Positions 53,599 to 63,454 of a DNA stretch of 64,000 nucleotides are shown here, piece by piece. The notes below the pieces were generated by a model, which saw only the letters and a program-made list of their open reading frames with translations, did not search any database and had not been told where the DNA came from. The DNA is taken from the NCBI RefSeq assembly GCF_004011155.1, contig NZ_RJWG01000001.1, forward strand, positions 249,189-313,188. Reading direction: 5' to 3'. How positions within the stretch are numbered: position 1 is the first letter of the stretch; every line of letters starts with the position of its first letter. The stretch is from Clostridium prolinivorans. GTDB lineage: Bacteria; Bacillota; Clostridia; Clostridiales; Clostridiaceae. The translations under genes were made by a program, and so were the position numbers.

Positions 53599-53634
53599 AA
53601 AAAACCACAGATCTAAATCTATGGTTTTTTTGTG
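53599..53634 (-). terminator. Terminator after tepA
   Basis: Stem of about 13 bp with one A-C mismatch between AAAAAACCACAGAT (53601-53614) and the segment ending ATCTATGGTTTTTT (53617-53630). Followed on the minus strand by a run of U. It overlaps the tepA stop. Confidence 0.75.
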
Positions 53635-54305
53635 CTATTTTTTTTATTACTTATAAGTTCTTCTAATTTTTTTAAAGCTTCACTTATTCCACCTATATCA
53701 TCAATTAAACCATACTCAACTGCTTGCTTTCCAATAAGTATAGTTCCCATATCATTTAATAATTCATCCGTTTGCAGCATAAGCTCTTTTAATGTTTCCC
53801 TTTTTATTCTACTTGTTCTAATTATAAACTCAATAATTCTTTCTTGCATTTTATTAAAATATTCAAATGTTTGAGGTACTCCTATGACTAATCCATTCAT
53901 TCTAATTGGATGAACTATCATCGTAGCAGTTGGTGAAATAAAAGAATAGTTTGCAGAAGTTGCAAGCGGAACTCCTATTGAATGTCCTCCTCCAATTACA
54001 AGTGAAACTGTAGGTTTACTTAAACTTGTAATCATTTCAGCTATAGCTAAACCTGCTTCTACATCTCCACCTACAGTATTTAATATTATTAATACCCCTT
54101 CAATTGAAGGATTCGTTTCAATAGCAATTAATTGAGGAATAAAATGTTCATATTTAGTAGTTTTTGTTTGAGGCGGAAGCATTAAATGGCCTTCTATTTG
54201 GCCTATAATAGGCAATACTTGAATTCTTTCATCAATTTTTGTTATATTTGTTACTCCTAACTCTTTTATGTTTTCAAAATCTTTTTTATCATTTTCTTCT
54301 GACAT
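53619..54305 (-). CDS. tepA: ClpP-like protease TepA
   Basis: 228 residues from the ATG at 54305 (SD GGGAGGAA). It belongs to the ClpP/crotonase fold. The Ser nucleophile is in [14 protein letters not shown] and the His in [12 protein letters not shown]. The N-terminal half has [18 protein letters not shown]. This is the TepA (translocation-enhancing) or YlfM/YmfB group between dapG and spoIIIE, not the housekeeping ClpP. It is cytosolic. Substrates are unknown here. It lies 59 nt after dapG on the same strand. Confidence 0.9.
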   Translation of the reverse strand: MSEENDKKDFENIKELGVTNITKIDERIQVLPIIGQIEGHLMLPPQTKTTKYEHFIPQLIAIETNPSIEGVLIILNTVGGDVEAGLAIAEMITSLSKPTVSLVIGGGHSIGVPLATSANYSFISPTATMIVHPIRMNGLVIGVPQTFEYFNKMQERIIEFIIRTSRIKRETLKELMLQTDELLNDMGTILIGKQAVEYGLIDDIGGISEALKKLEELISNKKNSTKKP

Positions 54306-54364
54306 ATTACATTCCTCCCAACACAAATTTAGTTTATGCAGAAGGAGATTTATATATACATGCT

Positions 54365-55564
54365 TTATCCTAATTTAAATTCTGAATGAAGAACTTTGAT
54401 AGCATCTTCAGTAAATTTTTCTTCAACTAAACACCAAATAGTTGTATGTGAATCTGAGGTTTGAAGTACTTCTATATTAGCTTTTGTAAGAGCTTTTAGC
54501 ACTCTTGCCATTACACCTGGAACACCTTTTATATGATTGCCAATTAAAGAAATTTTACTACATTTATAAATGCAACTATATTGTAAATTTAATGTTTTCA
54601 TTATGTTTTTAAATTTATTTAAATCTTTTTCACTAATAGTAAATATATTTTGCTTTGGAAAAACATTAATTAAATCTATACTTATCATATTTTGTGCAAG
54701 TATGTCTAATAGTCTAAAATAGTTATCATTATTTTGGTTCTCATTTAAGCTAACTTTAACTTGAATCCTATTATTCATATAAGTTATTCCAGTTATAATA
54801 TTGTTAAAATTTAAAGAACCTGTATTATTTATTACAGTACCATTACAATTTTTTAATGTATTTTTAATTATTAACGGAATATTTCCCTTCATAGCAATAT
54901 CTACAGCTCTTGGATGTATAACTTTTGCACCTTCATCAGCAAATTGAAAGACCTCATTATAGCTTATTTCTTTAATTAATGCAGCATCTGATACAATTTT
55001 AGGATCAGCTGTCATAATCCCGTCTACATCAGTATATATTTGAATTTCTTCAGCATTTAGAGCTACACCAAGTAAAGATGCAGTAACATCACTTCCGCCT
55101 CTTCCTAATGTAGTAATACATCCCGATTCAGTTTGACCTTGAAAACCTGCAACAACAGGTACTTTTTTATTATTAATTATATTTAAAATTTTTTTAATAT
55201 CAACATTTATTATGGAAGGATTGTTAAAATTATCATCTGTAATAATTCCAGCTTGCCCTCCTGTAAGCGGAATTGCCTCTATCCCTGCGTTATTTAACTC
55301 ATCACACATAACTACAGTACTTATAATTTCTCCACAACTCATAAGCAAATCTGTAGCTAAAGGATTTTTTTCTTTTAATTCATCACTTATTAATGATAAT
55401 AAAGTATCTGTTGCATAAGGATCTCCTTTCCTTCCCATAGCAGAAACAACAACAACAGGTTGAAATCCAGTTTTTAAAGCATTTATTATTTTATCGATAA
55501 CTAATAATCTTCTTTCATGCGTAGATACAGATGTTCCACCAAATTTTTGTACAAGTATTTTCAT
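54365..55564 (-). CDS. dapG: Aspartate kinase, DapG type
   Basis: 399 residues. The amino acid kinase domain has [36 protein letters not shown] and [15 protein letters not shown]. Two ACT domains follow (from about 265), with [18 protein letters not shown] in the second. It phosphorylates aspartate toward lysine, diaminopimelate (also dipicolinate for spores), threonine and methionine. There are two adjacent ATGs. The second (55564) is 6 nt from GGAGG and is preferred. The position between tepA and ylmC matches the Bacillus dapG locus. Confidence 0.92.
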   Translation of the reverse strand: MKILVQKFGGTSVSTHERRLLVIDKIINALKTGFQPVVVVSAMGRKGDPYATDTLLSLISDELKEKNPLATDLLMSCGEIISTVVMCDELNNAGIEAIPLTGGQAGIITDDNFNNPSIINVDIKKILNIINNKKVPVVAGFQGQTESGCITTLGRGGSDVTASLLGVALNAEEIQIYTDVDGIMTADPKIVSDAALIKEISYNEVFQFADEGAKVIHPRAVDIAMKGNIPLIIKNTLKNCNGTVINNTGSLNFNNIITGITYMNNRIQVKVSLNENQNNDNYFRLLDILAQNMISIDLINVFPKQNIFTISEKDLNKFKNIMKTLNLQYSCIYKCSKISLIGNHIKGVPGVMARVLKALTKANIEVLQTSDSHTTIWCLVEEKFTEDAIKVLHSEFKLG

Positions 55565-55576
55565 CATATACCTCCA

Positions 55577-55852
55577 TTACATTCTAGTTCTTTTAAGGGT
55601 ATTTTCTTCCGCATCTAAGATTATAGTTCTAGAACCAATTTTTTTTATATATTCCCAAGGTACTTCTATAAACTCATTCCCACCAAATAAAGAAAATCTT
55701 GTTTTTTGACTATTAAGTATTAAAAATTTTAAATTACCTTCTTCATCTACTACTATATCATTATTACCTAGATAGCTATATTTTTCTCCATCATTAATAT
55801 TTATTATTTCATATTTTTCCATTTCGCTATAATATTTTATATTATCACTCAT
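55577..55852 (-). CDS. YlmC/YmxH-family PRC-barrel sporulation protein
   Basis: 91 residues from the ATG at 55852, which has SD GGGGGAG. The upstream in-frame ATG has none. It is a PRC-barrel-like fold with KYEIININDGEKYSYLGNND (part), LKFLILNSQKTRF and VPWEYIKKIGSRTIILDAE. The family is found next to dapG or dut in spore formers, and the exact function is not known. It lies 12 nt upstream of dapG on the same strand, so it is cotranscribed. Confidence 0.88.
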   Translation of the reverse strand: MSDNIKYYSEMEKYEIININDGEKYSYLGNNDIVVDEEGNLKFLILNSQKTRFSLFGGNEFIEVPWEYIKKIGSRTIILDAEENTLKRTRM

Positions 55853-55920
55853 AGTTCTCCCCCTTTTAAATAAGGACATTATTATAATAAAATATTATGA
55901 TAGCTATTAAATTTTTATTA

Positions 55921-56361
55921 CTATTTCCCTGTTGACCCAAATCCACTAATTCCCCTAGTTGTAGAATTAATTTCATTAACTAAGTGGATTTCTGGAATTT
56001 CAATTTTATTGAATACCATTTGAGCAATTCTATCACCTCTTTTTACAATAAAATCTTCATTTCCAAAATTTATAACTATAACACTTATTTCTCCACGATA
56101 ATCCCAATCTATTGTTCCTGGAGTATTTAACAAAGTTATACCATATTTTATTGCTAATCCACTTCTTGGACGTATTTGAGCTTCATATCCTTTAGGAAGC
56201 TCAATGCATATACCTACAGGTATTTTTTTCCTTTCAAATGGTTTTATAATAGCAACTTCATTAAGTGCTGCATATAAATCCATGCCAACTGAACCATCTG
56301 TCATAAATTTTGGTGTAGGTAAATCTTCAAATCCTCTTACTTTTTTAATTTTTAGAAGCAA
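55921..56361 (-). CDS. dut: dUTP diphosphatase
   Basis: 146 residues from the TTG at 56361. GGGGTG lies 6 nt upstream, and the in-frame GTG at 56370 is part of that SD. The five trimeric dUTPase motifs are present: SVGMDLYAAL, RPRSGLAIK, NTPGTIDWDYRGEI (catalytic Asp), RGDRIAQMVF and RGISGFGSTG. It hydrolyses dUTP to dUMP, keeping uracil out of DNA. It starts within the last codons of the M16 peptidase gene. Confidence 0.95.
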   Translation of the reverse strand: MLLKIKKVRGFEDLPTPKFMTDGSVGMDLYAALNEVAIIKPFERKKIPVGICIELPKGYEAQIRPRSGLAIKYGITLLNTPGTIDWDYRGEISVIVINFGNEDFIVKRGDRIAQMVFNKIEIPEIHLVNEINSTTRGISGFGSTGK

Positions 56362-56366
56362 TCGTA

Positions 56367-57629
56367 TCACCCCTTTATTATATTTATTATTGAATCTAAA
56401 TTAACACTTTCTCCTACAAAAGCGGAATTTTGTATACCTTTTTTAAATGTTTTTTCCATAACATTATTTAAATTTTCTATGGTTATAATATCTATTTTTT
56501 TTATTATATCTTCAGGAGTATCAATTTTATTAAAAAAAAGCATTGATTTGCCATTACTAAACATTCTACTGCTAGTACTTTCTAATCCTAATATGTAACT
56601 TCCTTTTAATTGCTCTTTTAATTTAATAAGTTTATCATTTGTAATACTCAAGTTAGAAAATTTATATATTTCTTTTTTTATTAATTCAATAACTTGATTA
56701 GAATATCTCGGATTTAAACTTGTATAAATACTTATTATACCTGTATTTTTAAAAGAAGAAATATATGAATATATACTATAACAAATTCCAAGCTCTTCTC
56801 TTATTTTTTGAAATAATATTGACGAAGCCCCTCCACCAAACATATTATTTAAAATTAATAAACTATATATATCGTCATTACCTATTTCTAAACCATTAAT
56901 ACCTAAGTTTATGTGCAATTGTTCAATATCTTTTTGCTTAAATAAATGATTTTTTAAAATTTTAGGATATGTATATTGAGTTATTGTTTTAGATTTATAA
57001 TAAGGCCATTTCCCAAAATATTTATTTACTAAATTTTCTATATTATTTGTAGATATTTTACCAGCTATAGATAATACACAATTTTCTGGAATATAATATG
57101 AATGAAGATATTCTAAAAGCTGTTTTTGTGAAAAAGATTTTACTGTTTCTATAGTACCTAAAATAGGCATAGATATAGGATCATCACCCCAAATAGCTTT
57201 ACTATGAAGATCTGATAAAACATCTTCAGGTAAATCTTCACTCATATTTATTTCTTCAATTATAACCCCCTTTTCTTTTTCTATATCTTCATAATTAAAT
57301 ACACTATTAAAAATCATATCAGATAAAATATCAAAAGAAAGTTCTAAGTGGGTATCTAATACTTTTACATAAAAACAAGTTGTTTCTTTACCTGTAAATG
57401 CATTTATTTGTCCTCCTACATCTTCAATACTTTCTGCAATTTGTTTTGCATTTCTTTTTTTAGTTCCTTTAAACAACATATGTTCTATAAAATGAGAAAT
57501 TCCATTATTATGTTTATCTTCGTTTCTTGAACCGTTTTCTATCCATAAACCAACACTTACTGAATTTACATATTCAATATCTTCAACTACTACTCTAAGG
57601 CCGTTATCTAAGATAAAATTTTTATACAT
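56367..57629 (-). CDS. M16-family zinc peptidase (YmxG/PqqL-like)
   Basis: 420 residues. The zinc motif is HFIEHMLFKGT (H-x-x-E-H) with the distal Glu in EEINMSEDLPEDV. Two homologous halves are typical of the mitochondrial-processing-peptidase-like family, the second starting near 235 (YSLLILNNMFGGGASSILF). In Bacillus the equivalent (mlpA/ymxG) follows pnp, as here. The substrate is not known. SD AAAGGAGG. Confidence 0.9.
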   Translation of the reverse strand: MYKNFILDNGLRVVVEDIEYVNSVSVGLWIENGSRNEDKHNNGISHFIEHMLFKGTKKRNAKQIAESIEDVGGQINAFTGKETTCFYVKVLDTHLELSFDILSDMIFNSVFNYEDIEKEKGVIIEEINMSEDLPEDVLSDLHSKAIWGDDPISMPILGTIETVKSFSQKQLLEYLHSYYIPENCVLSIAGKISTNNIENLVNKYFGKWPYYKSKTITQYTYPKILKNHLFKQKDIEQLHINLGINGLEIGNDDIYSLLILNNMFGGGASSILFQKIREELGICYSIYSYISSFKNTGIISIYTSLNPRYSNQVIELIKKEIYKFSNLSITNDKLIKLKEQLKGSYILGLESTSSRMFSNGKSMLFFNKIDTPEDIIKKIDIITIENLNNVMEKTFKKGIQNSAFVGESVNLDSIINIIKG

Positions 57630-57663
57630 TTTATCCTCCTTTCAATATACAAATTTTGTAAAA

Positions 57664-57683
57664 AATAAAAAGGCAATATTGCC
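57664..57683 (-). terminator. Possible weak terminator after pnp
   Basis: GGCAATATTGCC (57672-57683), a self-complementary 12-mer, followed on the minus strand by TTTTTATTTTTTAC. The stem is short once a loop is allowed. Confidence 0.45.
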
Positions 57684-57686
57684 CTT

Positions 57687-59801
57687 CTATTTTTTTGTTT
57701 CATTTTCATTACTTTCTGAATCCTTTATAGCATCTTTTCTAGAAAGATTAATTCTTCCTTGGCCATCAATTTCAGTTACTTTTACCAAAATTTCATCTCC
57801 AACAGACACAACATCCTCTACTTTATTAACTCGTTCTACATCTAATTTTGATATATGAACAAGACCCTCTTTGCCTGGAAGTATTTCTACGAAAGCTCCA
57901 AAATTTGCTATTTTAGTTACTTTACCTAAGTAAACTTCTCCAGCTTTCACCTCTTTAGTAAGATCGTCAATCATTTTTAATGCTCTTTTTGCACCTACAG
58001 CATCATTAGACATAACAAAAATTTTGCCATCTTCTTTTATATCAATTTTAACACCAGTTTCAGATATAATTTTATTTATAGTTTTTCCTCCTGTACCTAT
58101 AACATCTCTGATTTTTTCTGAGTCAATAGTTATAGTATATACTCTTGGAGCGAAAGGTGATAATTCTTTTCTAGGCTCTGGAATACATTCTTTTATTTTA
58201 TTTAATATAAATAATCTTGCTTTTTTAGCATCTTCCATAGACTTTTTTATACATTCATTAGATAAACCATGTATTTTTGTATCAACTTGTATAGCTGTAA
58301 TACCAACTTCAGTTCCTGCTACTTTAAAATCCATATCTCCAAAAAAATCTTCAATTCCTTGTATATCCGTTAATATAACTTCTTCGCTTAAATCTTCACT
58401 TGTAACAAGTCCCATAGCTATACCTGCAGCAGGTCTTTTTATAGGAACCCCTGCATCAAGAAGAGCTAATGTACTTCCACATACACTTGCTTGAGAAGTT
58501 GATCCATTAGAGCTTAATACTTCTGAAACTAGTCTTATAGTATATGGAAATTCCTCTTCAGATGGTATTAGAGGCTCTAGTGCTTTTTCTGCCAATGCAC
58601 CATGTCCTATTTCTCTTCTTCCAGGACCTCTTAAAGGCTTTACTTCTCCTACACTATAAGCTGGGAAATTATAATGATGTAAATATCTCTTAAATTCTTC
58701 ATCACCTAATCCATCTAATATTTGTACATCTCCTAAAGCACCAATAGTTGCTACTGTCAATACTTGAGTTAGCCCTCTAGTAAATAATCCAGTTCCATGT
58801 GTTCTAGGTAAAATAGAAACTTCACAACTTATTGGTCTTATTTCATCAAATTTCCTGCCATCGGGTCTTCTCTTCTCTTTTAATATCATATTCCTTACTA
58901 TATCTTTTTGAATTCTATACACTACATCAGCTATATCTGAATCACTATCAGGATATTTCTCAATAAATTTTTCATTAATTAATTCTTTAATTTTATCCAT
59001 TGCTTCATTTCGTTTATCTTTATCTATTATATACATAGCATCTTTGATTTGATCAAAAGCAAATTCTTTGATTTCTTGTTCTAATTCTTTATTAACTTCA
59101 TAAATTTCTGGTACTAACTTTTCTTTCCCTATTTTTTGTGTAACTTCTTCTTGAAACTTAACTATTTTTTTGCATTCTTCAAAGCCAAACATTATTGCAT
59201 TATACATTACATCTTCAGGAATTTCATCTCCACCTGCTTCAATCATCATAACTCTATCTTTAGTTGCACAAACTGTTAAATTTAAACTACTTTGTTCTCT
59301 TTCTTTTAAAGTTGGATTTATAATAAATTTGTCGTTAATTAACCCTACTGATACAGCTCCTACCGGTTCATTATATGGTATGCTAGAAATACATAATGCT
59401 AAAGATGCTGCATTAATTGATAATATTTCTGGAAGATTGTCAGGCTCAACAGATAACACAGTACATACAATTTGAACATCATTTCTATAACCTTTAGGGA
59501 ATAATGGTCTTAATGGTCTATCAATAGCTCTTCCTGCAAGTATAGCCTTCTCTGAAGGTTTACCTTCTCTTTTTATAAACCCTCCAGGAATTTTTCCAAC
59601 TGCATATAGTCTTTCTTCATATTCAACACTTAAAGGAAAAAAATCAATTCCTTCTCTTGGCTTTTCAGATGCATTCACATTAACAAGTACTACAGTGTCT
59701 CCATAACTTACGAGCAAAGCACAATTAGATAACATGCCTACTTTTCCATAATCTACTTTTAATTTTCTACCTGAAACAATAGTTTCAAATATATTACTCA
59801 T
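57687..59801 (-). CDS. pnp: Polynucleotide phosphorylase
   Basis: 704 residues from the ATG at 59801 (SD GAGGAGG). Two RNase PH cores are present: [20 protein letters not shown] (part) and [20 protein letters not shown] in the first, and [31 protein letters not shown] and [13 protein letters not shown] in the second. KH ([12 protein letters not shown]) and S1 ([20 protein letters not shown], part) domains follow at the C-terminus. It degrades RNA from the 3' end with phosphate. The position after rpsO is nearly universal. Confidence 0.96.
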   Translation of the reverse strand: MSNIFETIVSGRKLKVDYGKVGMLSNCALLVSYGDTVVLVNVNASEKPREGIDFFPLSVEYEERLYAVGKIPGGFIKREGKPSEKAILAGRAIDRPLRPLFPKGYRNDVQIVCTVLSVEPDNLPEILSINAASLALCISSIPYNEPVGAVSVGLINDKFIINPTLKEREQSSLNLTVCATKDRVMMIEAGGDEIPEDVMYNAIMFGFEECKKIVKFQEEVTQKIGKEKLVPEIYEVNKELEQEIKEFAFDQIKDAMYIIDKDKRNEAMDKIKELINEKFIEKYPDSDSDIADVVYRIQKDIVRNMILKEKRRPDGRKFDEIRPISCEVSILPRTHGTGLFTRGLTQVLTVATIGALGDVQILDGLGDEEFKRYLHHYNFPAYSVGEVKPLRGPGRREIGHGALAEKALEPLIPSEEEFPYTIRLVSEVLSSNGSTSQASVCGSTLALLDAGVPIKRPAAGIAMGLVTSEDLSEEVILTDIQGIEDFFGDMDFKVAGTEVGITAIQVDTKIHGLSNECIKKSMEDAKKARLFILNKIKECIPEPRKELSPFAPRVYTITIDSEKIRDVIGTGGKTINKIISETGVKIDIKEDGKIFVMSNDAVGAKRALKMIDDLTKEVKAGEVYLGKVTKIANFGAFVEILPGKEGLVHISKLDVERVNKVEDVVSVGDEILVKVTEIDGQGRINLSRKDAIKDSESNENETKK

Positions 59802-59895
59802 ATATTTACCTCCTCTCAATATTTCTTTTTATTATTATCGACTTAATTTTAACATATTATAAATTATAATATGTTAAACCTAATTTTTTAAAACA

Positions 59896-59920
59896 ATAGA
59901 GCGGTTTTTAGCCGCTCTAT
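59896..59920 (-). terminator. Terminator after rpsO
   Basis: Perfect 9-bp stem ATAGAGCGG (59896-59904) / CCGCTCTAT (59912-59920), 7-nt loop. Followed on the minus strand by TGTTTT. It separates rpsO from pnp, perhaps partly. Confidence 0.85.
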
Positions 59921-59925
59921 ATTTA

Positions 59926-60189
59926 TTATCTTCTTAATCCAAGTTTTTCAATGATATCACGATATCTTTGAATATCTTCCTTCATAAGATAATTTAAAAG
60001 ACCTCTTCTTTTACCAACCATCATTAAAAGACCTCTTCTTGAATGATGATCTTTTTTGTGTTCTTTTAAATGTTCAGTTAAATGATTTATTCTTTCAGTT
60101 AAAATTGCAATCTGAACTTCAGGAGATCCTGTATCCCCATCATGTCTTTTAAAATTTTCAATAATTTCTTGTTTCTTTGCCTTATCCAA
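59926..60189 (-). CDS. rpsO: Ribosomal protein S15
   Basis: 87 residues from the TTG at 60189, 6 nt after GGAGGTG. Upstream in-frame codons are the SD itself. Conserved features are [19 protein letters not shown] (part), [23 protein letters not shown] (part) and LNYL...[12 protein letters not shown]. It binds the central junction of 16S rRNA. Its leader (60190 to about 60266) holds a hairpin that may be an S15 autoregulatory site. Confidence 0.96.
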   Translation of the reverse strand: MDKAKKQEIIENFKRHDGDTGSPEVQIAILTERINHLTEHLKEHKKDHHSRRGLLMMVGKRRGLLNYLMKEDIQRYRDIIEKLGLRR

Positions 60190-60266
60190 AATATACACCT
60201 CCAAAAATTATGCCTATATTCCAAGAAATACGTCGGCAATTCAAATTTCTTAGAATAAGGTTCACG
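60190..60266 (-). promoter_or_regulatory. Structured rpsO leader
   Basis: On the minus strand ATTCTAAGAAAT pairs with ATTTCTTGGAAT (one T-G wobble), 15-nt loop including GCCGACG, just before the SD. S15 represses its own mRNA through leader structures in several bacteria, so an autoregulatory element is plausible. No specific Rfam model could be compared. Confidence 0.4.
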
Positions 60267-60272
60267 AGTGTA

Positions 60273-60301
60273 ATTATAACAGATAAAAATTAGATTGTAA
60301 A
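60273..60301 (-). promoter_or_regulatory. SigA promoter of rpsO
   Basis: Minus strand: TTTACA (60301-60296), 17-nt spacer, TATAAT (60278-60273), within the 3' end of ribF. Confidence 0.75.
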
Positions 60302-61251
60302 TTGTTTTTTATTTTAAACTCAATATCTTCTATTTTTTGAATTTGCGCAAAATTTTTATCTTTTTCTAATTGTGTAGCTAATTCTTTTATAGAATTAAAT
60401 TTTATTTCATCTCTTATTCTAGATATAAAATATATATTTATATTTTCACCATAAATATCTTTATTGAAATCCAATATATATGTTTCAACTGAAATATTTT
60501 TTTTTGAATTTTCAACTGTTGGATTATATCCTATGCTTGTAATTCCTTTATATATATTTCCTTGGTATTGTATTAAAGTAAAATATACACCTTTTCGTGG
60601 TAGTATAATATTAATATTATATTTTAAATTAGCAGTAGGGAAACCAATAGTTCTTCCTATTTGTTTCCCTTTTATAACTTTTCCACCAAGCATGAATGGA
60701 ATTAAAAGCATTTTATTTGCAGTTTCAATTTCTCCATTTCCTATAAGATTACGTATTCTAGAACTACTAACTATATCTTTATTATAAACTATAGGATTTA
60801 CTATATATAATTCAAATTTAAACTTTTTACTAAGTTTTTTTAATAATTCGACATCACCATTATTTTTATATCCAAATCTATAATTAAATCCAGCAATTAT
60901 TCCTTTTACATTATAAAATTTTATCATATTGTAAATAAAATCTTCTGGAGATATTTTCATAAATTCATTGTTAAAATGAACTAAATTTACAATTTCAATT
61001 CCTAAGCTTTTTAATATATTTAATTTTGTATAATTATCCATTAATAATTTTGGAGTTTTATTTTTATTTATTATACTTAAAGGATGATTTTTAAAAGTGT
61101 AAACCATACTTTTACTGTTATTTAATTTTGATAATTCTATTGCTTTATTAATCAAACTTATATGTCCTATATGTAATCCATCAAAACTTCCTAGCGCAAT
61201 ATATGTTTTTTCTTTTATATATGTTTTAAAATTATCTTCTAATATTATCAT
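60274..61251 (-). CDS. ribF: Bifunctional riboflavin kinase/FAD synthetase
   Basis: 325 residues. The N-terminal FMN adenylyltransferase domain has ALGSFDGLHIGHISLI, IAGFNYRFGYKNNGD and VSSSRIRNLIGNGEIE. The C-terminal riboflavin kinase domain has GKQIGRTIGFPTANL and RKGVYFTLIQY. It makes FMN and FAD, needed by the flavoproteins elsewhere in the window. SD AGGAG. It follows truB by 11 nt. Confidence 0.95.
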   Translation of the reverse strand: MIILEDNFKTYIKEKTYIALGSFDGLHIGHISLINKAIELSKLNNSKSMVYTFKNHPLSIINKNKTPKLLMDNYTKLNILKSLGIEIVNLVHFNNEFMKISPEDFIYNMIKFYNVKGIIAGFNYRFGYKNNGDVELLKKLSKKFKFELYIVNPIVYNKDIVSSSRIRNLIGNGEIETANKMLLIPFMLGGKVIKGKQIGRTIGFPTANLKYNINIILPRKGVYFTLIQYQGNIYKGITSIGYNPTVENSKKNISVETYILDFNKDIYGENINIYFISRIRDEIKFNSIKELATQLEKDKNFAQIQKIEDIEFKIKNNLQSNFYLL

Positions 61252-61262
61252 AATAAATACTC

Positions 61263-62132
61263 CTAAATTAATAATTTAGTGATCTTAAATCCTTCATCAT
61301 CCTTAATCCCTAGTCCAATAAATTTATCATTATCTATATATACCCTGTATAATTTATTAATTTTTATATTACCCAAAATATACTTATTATTTATTTTTAC
61401 ACCATTAATTAAAAGTTTTTCATATTTACTATTAAAAGAAAGTTTTTCATAATTGTTAAGTACTTTATCAATAGGTATTATATAATTAACAATATTTGTA
61501 TTGTTAATTATATCCAAATGAACTGAATCTTCTAAATTAAAACTACCAGTTTTGATTCTTTCTAAATTCCATAAAGTTGCACCAACATTTAAACTTTTTC
61601 CTATATCATTACATAAACTTCTAATATAGGTTCCTTTAGAACATGTTACAGTAAATTTTACAAAAGGAAGTAAAATTTCTCTTATCTTAATATCATATAT
61701 GAAAACTTTTCGTTTATTTCGTTCAATTATTTTGCCTTCTCTCGCTAATTCGTATAATCTTTTTCCATTAACTTTTAATGCAGAATACATAGGAGGTTCT
61801 TGCATTATTTCTCCAATATAAGATAAAATAACTGATTCTACATGTTTTTTATCAATATTTACATTCTTTTGAGAAATTATTTTCCCCTCTTTATCATAAG
61901 TATCAGTTTCTATCCCTAAAATTAATTCTGCATTATAAACTTTTGTATCACTCATTATAAAATCAACAATTTTTGTAGCTTTACCAATGCAAATAGGTAG
62001 CACACCTGAAGCCAGTGGATCAAGTGTACCAGTGTGACCTACTTTTTTGGTATTGCATACATTCATTATTTTTTTAACTGCTTGAAAAGATGTAATTCCA
62101 GAAGGTTTGTAAATATTTATAACTCCATTCAT
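61263..62132 (-). CDS. truB: tRNA pseudouridine-55 synthase
   Basis: 289 residues. Signatures are NIYKPSGITSFQAV, VGHTGTLDPLASGVLPIC with the catalytic Asp, EPPMYSALKVNGKRLYELAREG (part) and CSKGTYIRSLCNDIG. A short C-terminal domain replaces a full PUA. It converts U55 of tRNAs to pseudouridine. The ATG overlaps the stop of nrnA (shared position 62132), so expression is coupled. The SD is weak. Confidence 0.95.
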   Translation of the reverse strand: MNGVINIYKPSGITSFQAVKKIMNVCNTKKVGHTGTLDPLASGVLPICIGKATKIVDFIMSDTKVYNAELILGIETDTYDKEGKIISQKNVNIDKKHVESVILSYIGEIMQEPPMYSALKVNGKRLYELAREGKIIERNKRKVFIYDIKIREILLPFVKFTVTCSKGTYIRSLCNDIGKSLNVGATLWNLERIKTGSFNLEDSVHLDIINNTNIVNYIIPIDKVLNNYEKLSFNSKYEKLLINGVKINNKYILGNIKINKLYRVYIDNDKFIGLGIKDDEGFKITKLLI

Positions 62133-63091
62133 TATATCAACTCTTTTTCTATAGCTTTTATTATTAAATTTTCTGTTTCTTTAAGAGGTTTATTAATTAA
62201 AATACCTGAAGCCCTAATATGCCCACCACCTCCAAAATATTCTGCAATTTTTCTAACATCAACAATAGATTTTGAACGAAGGCTTACTTTTGTACCTTTA
62301 TCCGTTTCTTTTAATAAAACAGTTACTTCAACGGTATCAATGTTTACACCAATTGATATAATATCCGATGTATCTGAAGCTTCAATACCAATTTCATCTA
62401 GCATTTCTTTTGTAAGCTTCATTATACATATATTTTTATCTTTTGAAAGATACATTGCATCTATAACTTTCCCATATAACTTTACTCTTTCGAATTTAAC
62501 ATTTTCAAACAGCATTCTATAAATCTCACTATGATCAATGCCTATATCAATAAGTTCTCCTGCTATCTTATGCGTTGTAGAAGTAGTATTTGAATGTTTA
62601 AATCCTCCTGTATCAGAAATAATAGATGTATAAAGACATGTAGCCATATCTTTATCTACAGGTACATATAATAATTTAAGAAGTTCATATATTATTTCGC
62701 CAACTGCGGCCGAAGTTGGCGAAATATAATTTAAATCTCCATATTTTTCATTAGAAATATGATGGTCAATATTTATCAAAGTGTATTCTTTATTATTTAA
62801 ATCCAAATTTGCAGAAATTCGTGAAAAATTGCCACAGTCGAGTACAATAATGCAATCTATATTATTAATTTTATAAGAATCAACTGATAATTCTTTAATA
62901 TAAGGCAAAAAATCATAAATATCTGGTATATTATCATTACAAATTATATATACATTTTTATTTATTTTTTTTAATCCAATCATTAAAGCTAATGCACTGC
63001 CTAAAGAATCTCCATCAGGTGAAATATGGAAAGTAATTCCTATATTTTCACTACACTTAATTTTATTAATAATTTCATTAAGCATTTTCAT
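62132..63091 (-). CDS. nrnA: DHH/DHHA1 phosphoesterase NrnA-like (nanoRNase/pAp phosphatase)
   Basis: 319 residues. DHH-domain motifs are HISPDGDSLGSALAL, IIVLDCGNFSRIS and INIDHHISNEKYGD. Then comes YTSIISDTGGFKHSNTTSTTH (part), and DHHA1 ends with KVSLRSKSIVDVRKIAEYFGGGGHIRASG (part). It degrades short RNA oligomers and hydrolyses pAp, and some members also act on c-di-AMP/pApA. It lies between rbfA and truB, as in most Firmicutes. It overlaps rbfA by 14 nt. Confidence 0.94.
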   Translation of the reverse strand: MKMLNEIINKIKCSENIGITFHISPDGDSLGSALALMIGLKKINKNVYIICNDNIPDIYDFLPYIKELSVDSYKINNIDCIIVLDCGNFSRISANLDLNNKEYTLINIDHHISNEKYGDLNYISPTSAAVGEIIYELLKLLYVPVDKDMATCLYTSIISDTGGFKHSNTTSTTHKIAGELIDIGIDHSEIYRMLFENVKFERVKLYGKVIDAMYLSKDKNICIMKLTKEMLDEIGIEASDTSDIISIGVNIDTVEVTVLLKETDKGTKVSLRSKSIVDVRKIAEYFGGGGHIRASGILINKPLKETENLIIKAIEKELI

Positions 63092-63437
63092 TATTCTCCT
63101 TTATTTTTTTTATTAGAGAATCTATATGCATGCCTTTTTCTATAGTATTATCTAATTCAATAATAAGTTCAGGAGTATATCTTAAATTAATTCTGTGTCC
63201 TAATTCTCTTCTTAAAAATCCAGCCGAATTTTTTAAAGCAACAATAGAATTGTTTTTATCATCTTCACTACCAAATACACTAACAAAAACTTTTCCATAG
63301 CGTAAATCTCGTGTTACTTCAACATTTGTTATACTAATCATAGCAGTTAATCTTGGATCTTTTAGATCATTATGAATTATATTACTTAATTCTCTTTTTA
63401 TTTCTTCGTTAATTTTACCTCTTCTATAATTAACCAC
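63078..63437 (-). CDS. rbfA: Ribosome-binding factor A
   Basis: 119 residues. A KH-like fold with RRGKINEEIKRELSNIIHNDLKDPRL (part), VTRDLRYGKVFVSVFG and LRRELGHRINLRYTPELIIELDNTIE (part). It assists 30S maturation at the 16S 5' helix. The start is GTG at 63437, 5 nt after SD GGGAGAGG. Located 17 nt after infB. Confidence 0.95.
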   Translation of the reverse strand: MVNYRRGKINEEIKRELSNIIHNDLKDPRLTAMISITNVEVTRDLRYGKVFVSVFGSEDDKNNSIVALKNSAGFLRRELGHRINLRYTPELIIELDNTIEKGMHIDSLIKKIKENNENA

Positions 63438-63454
63438 ATAATCCTCTCCCTTTT

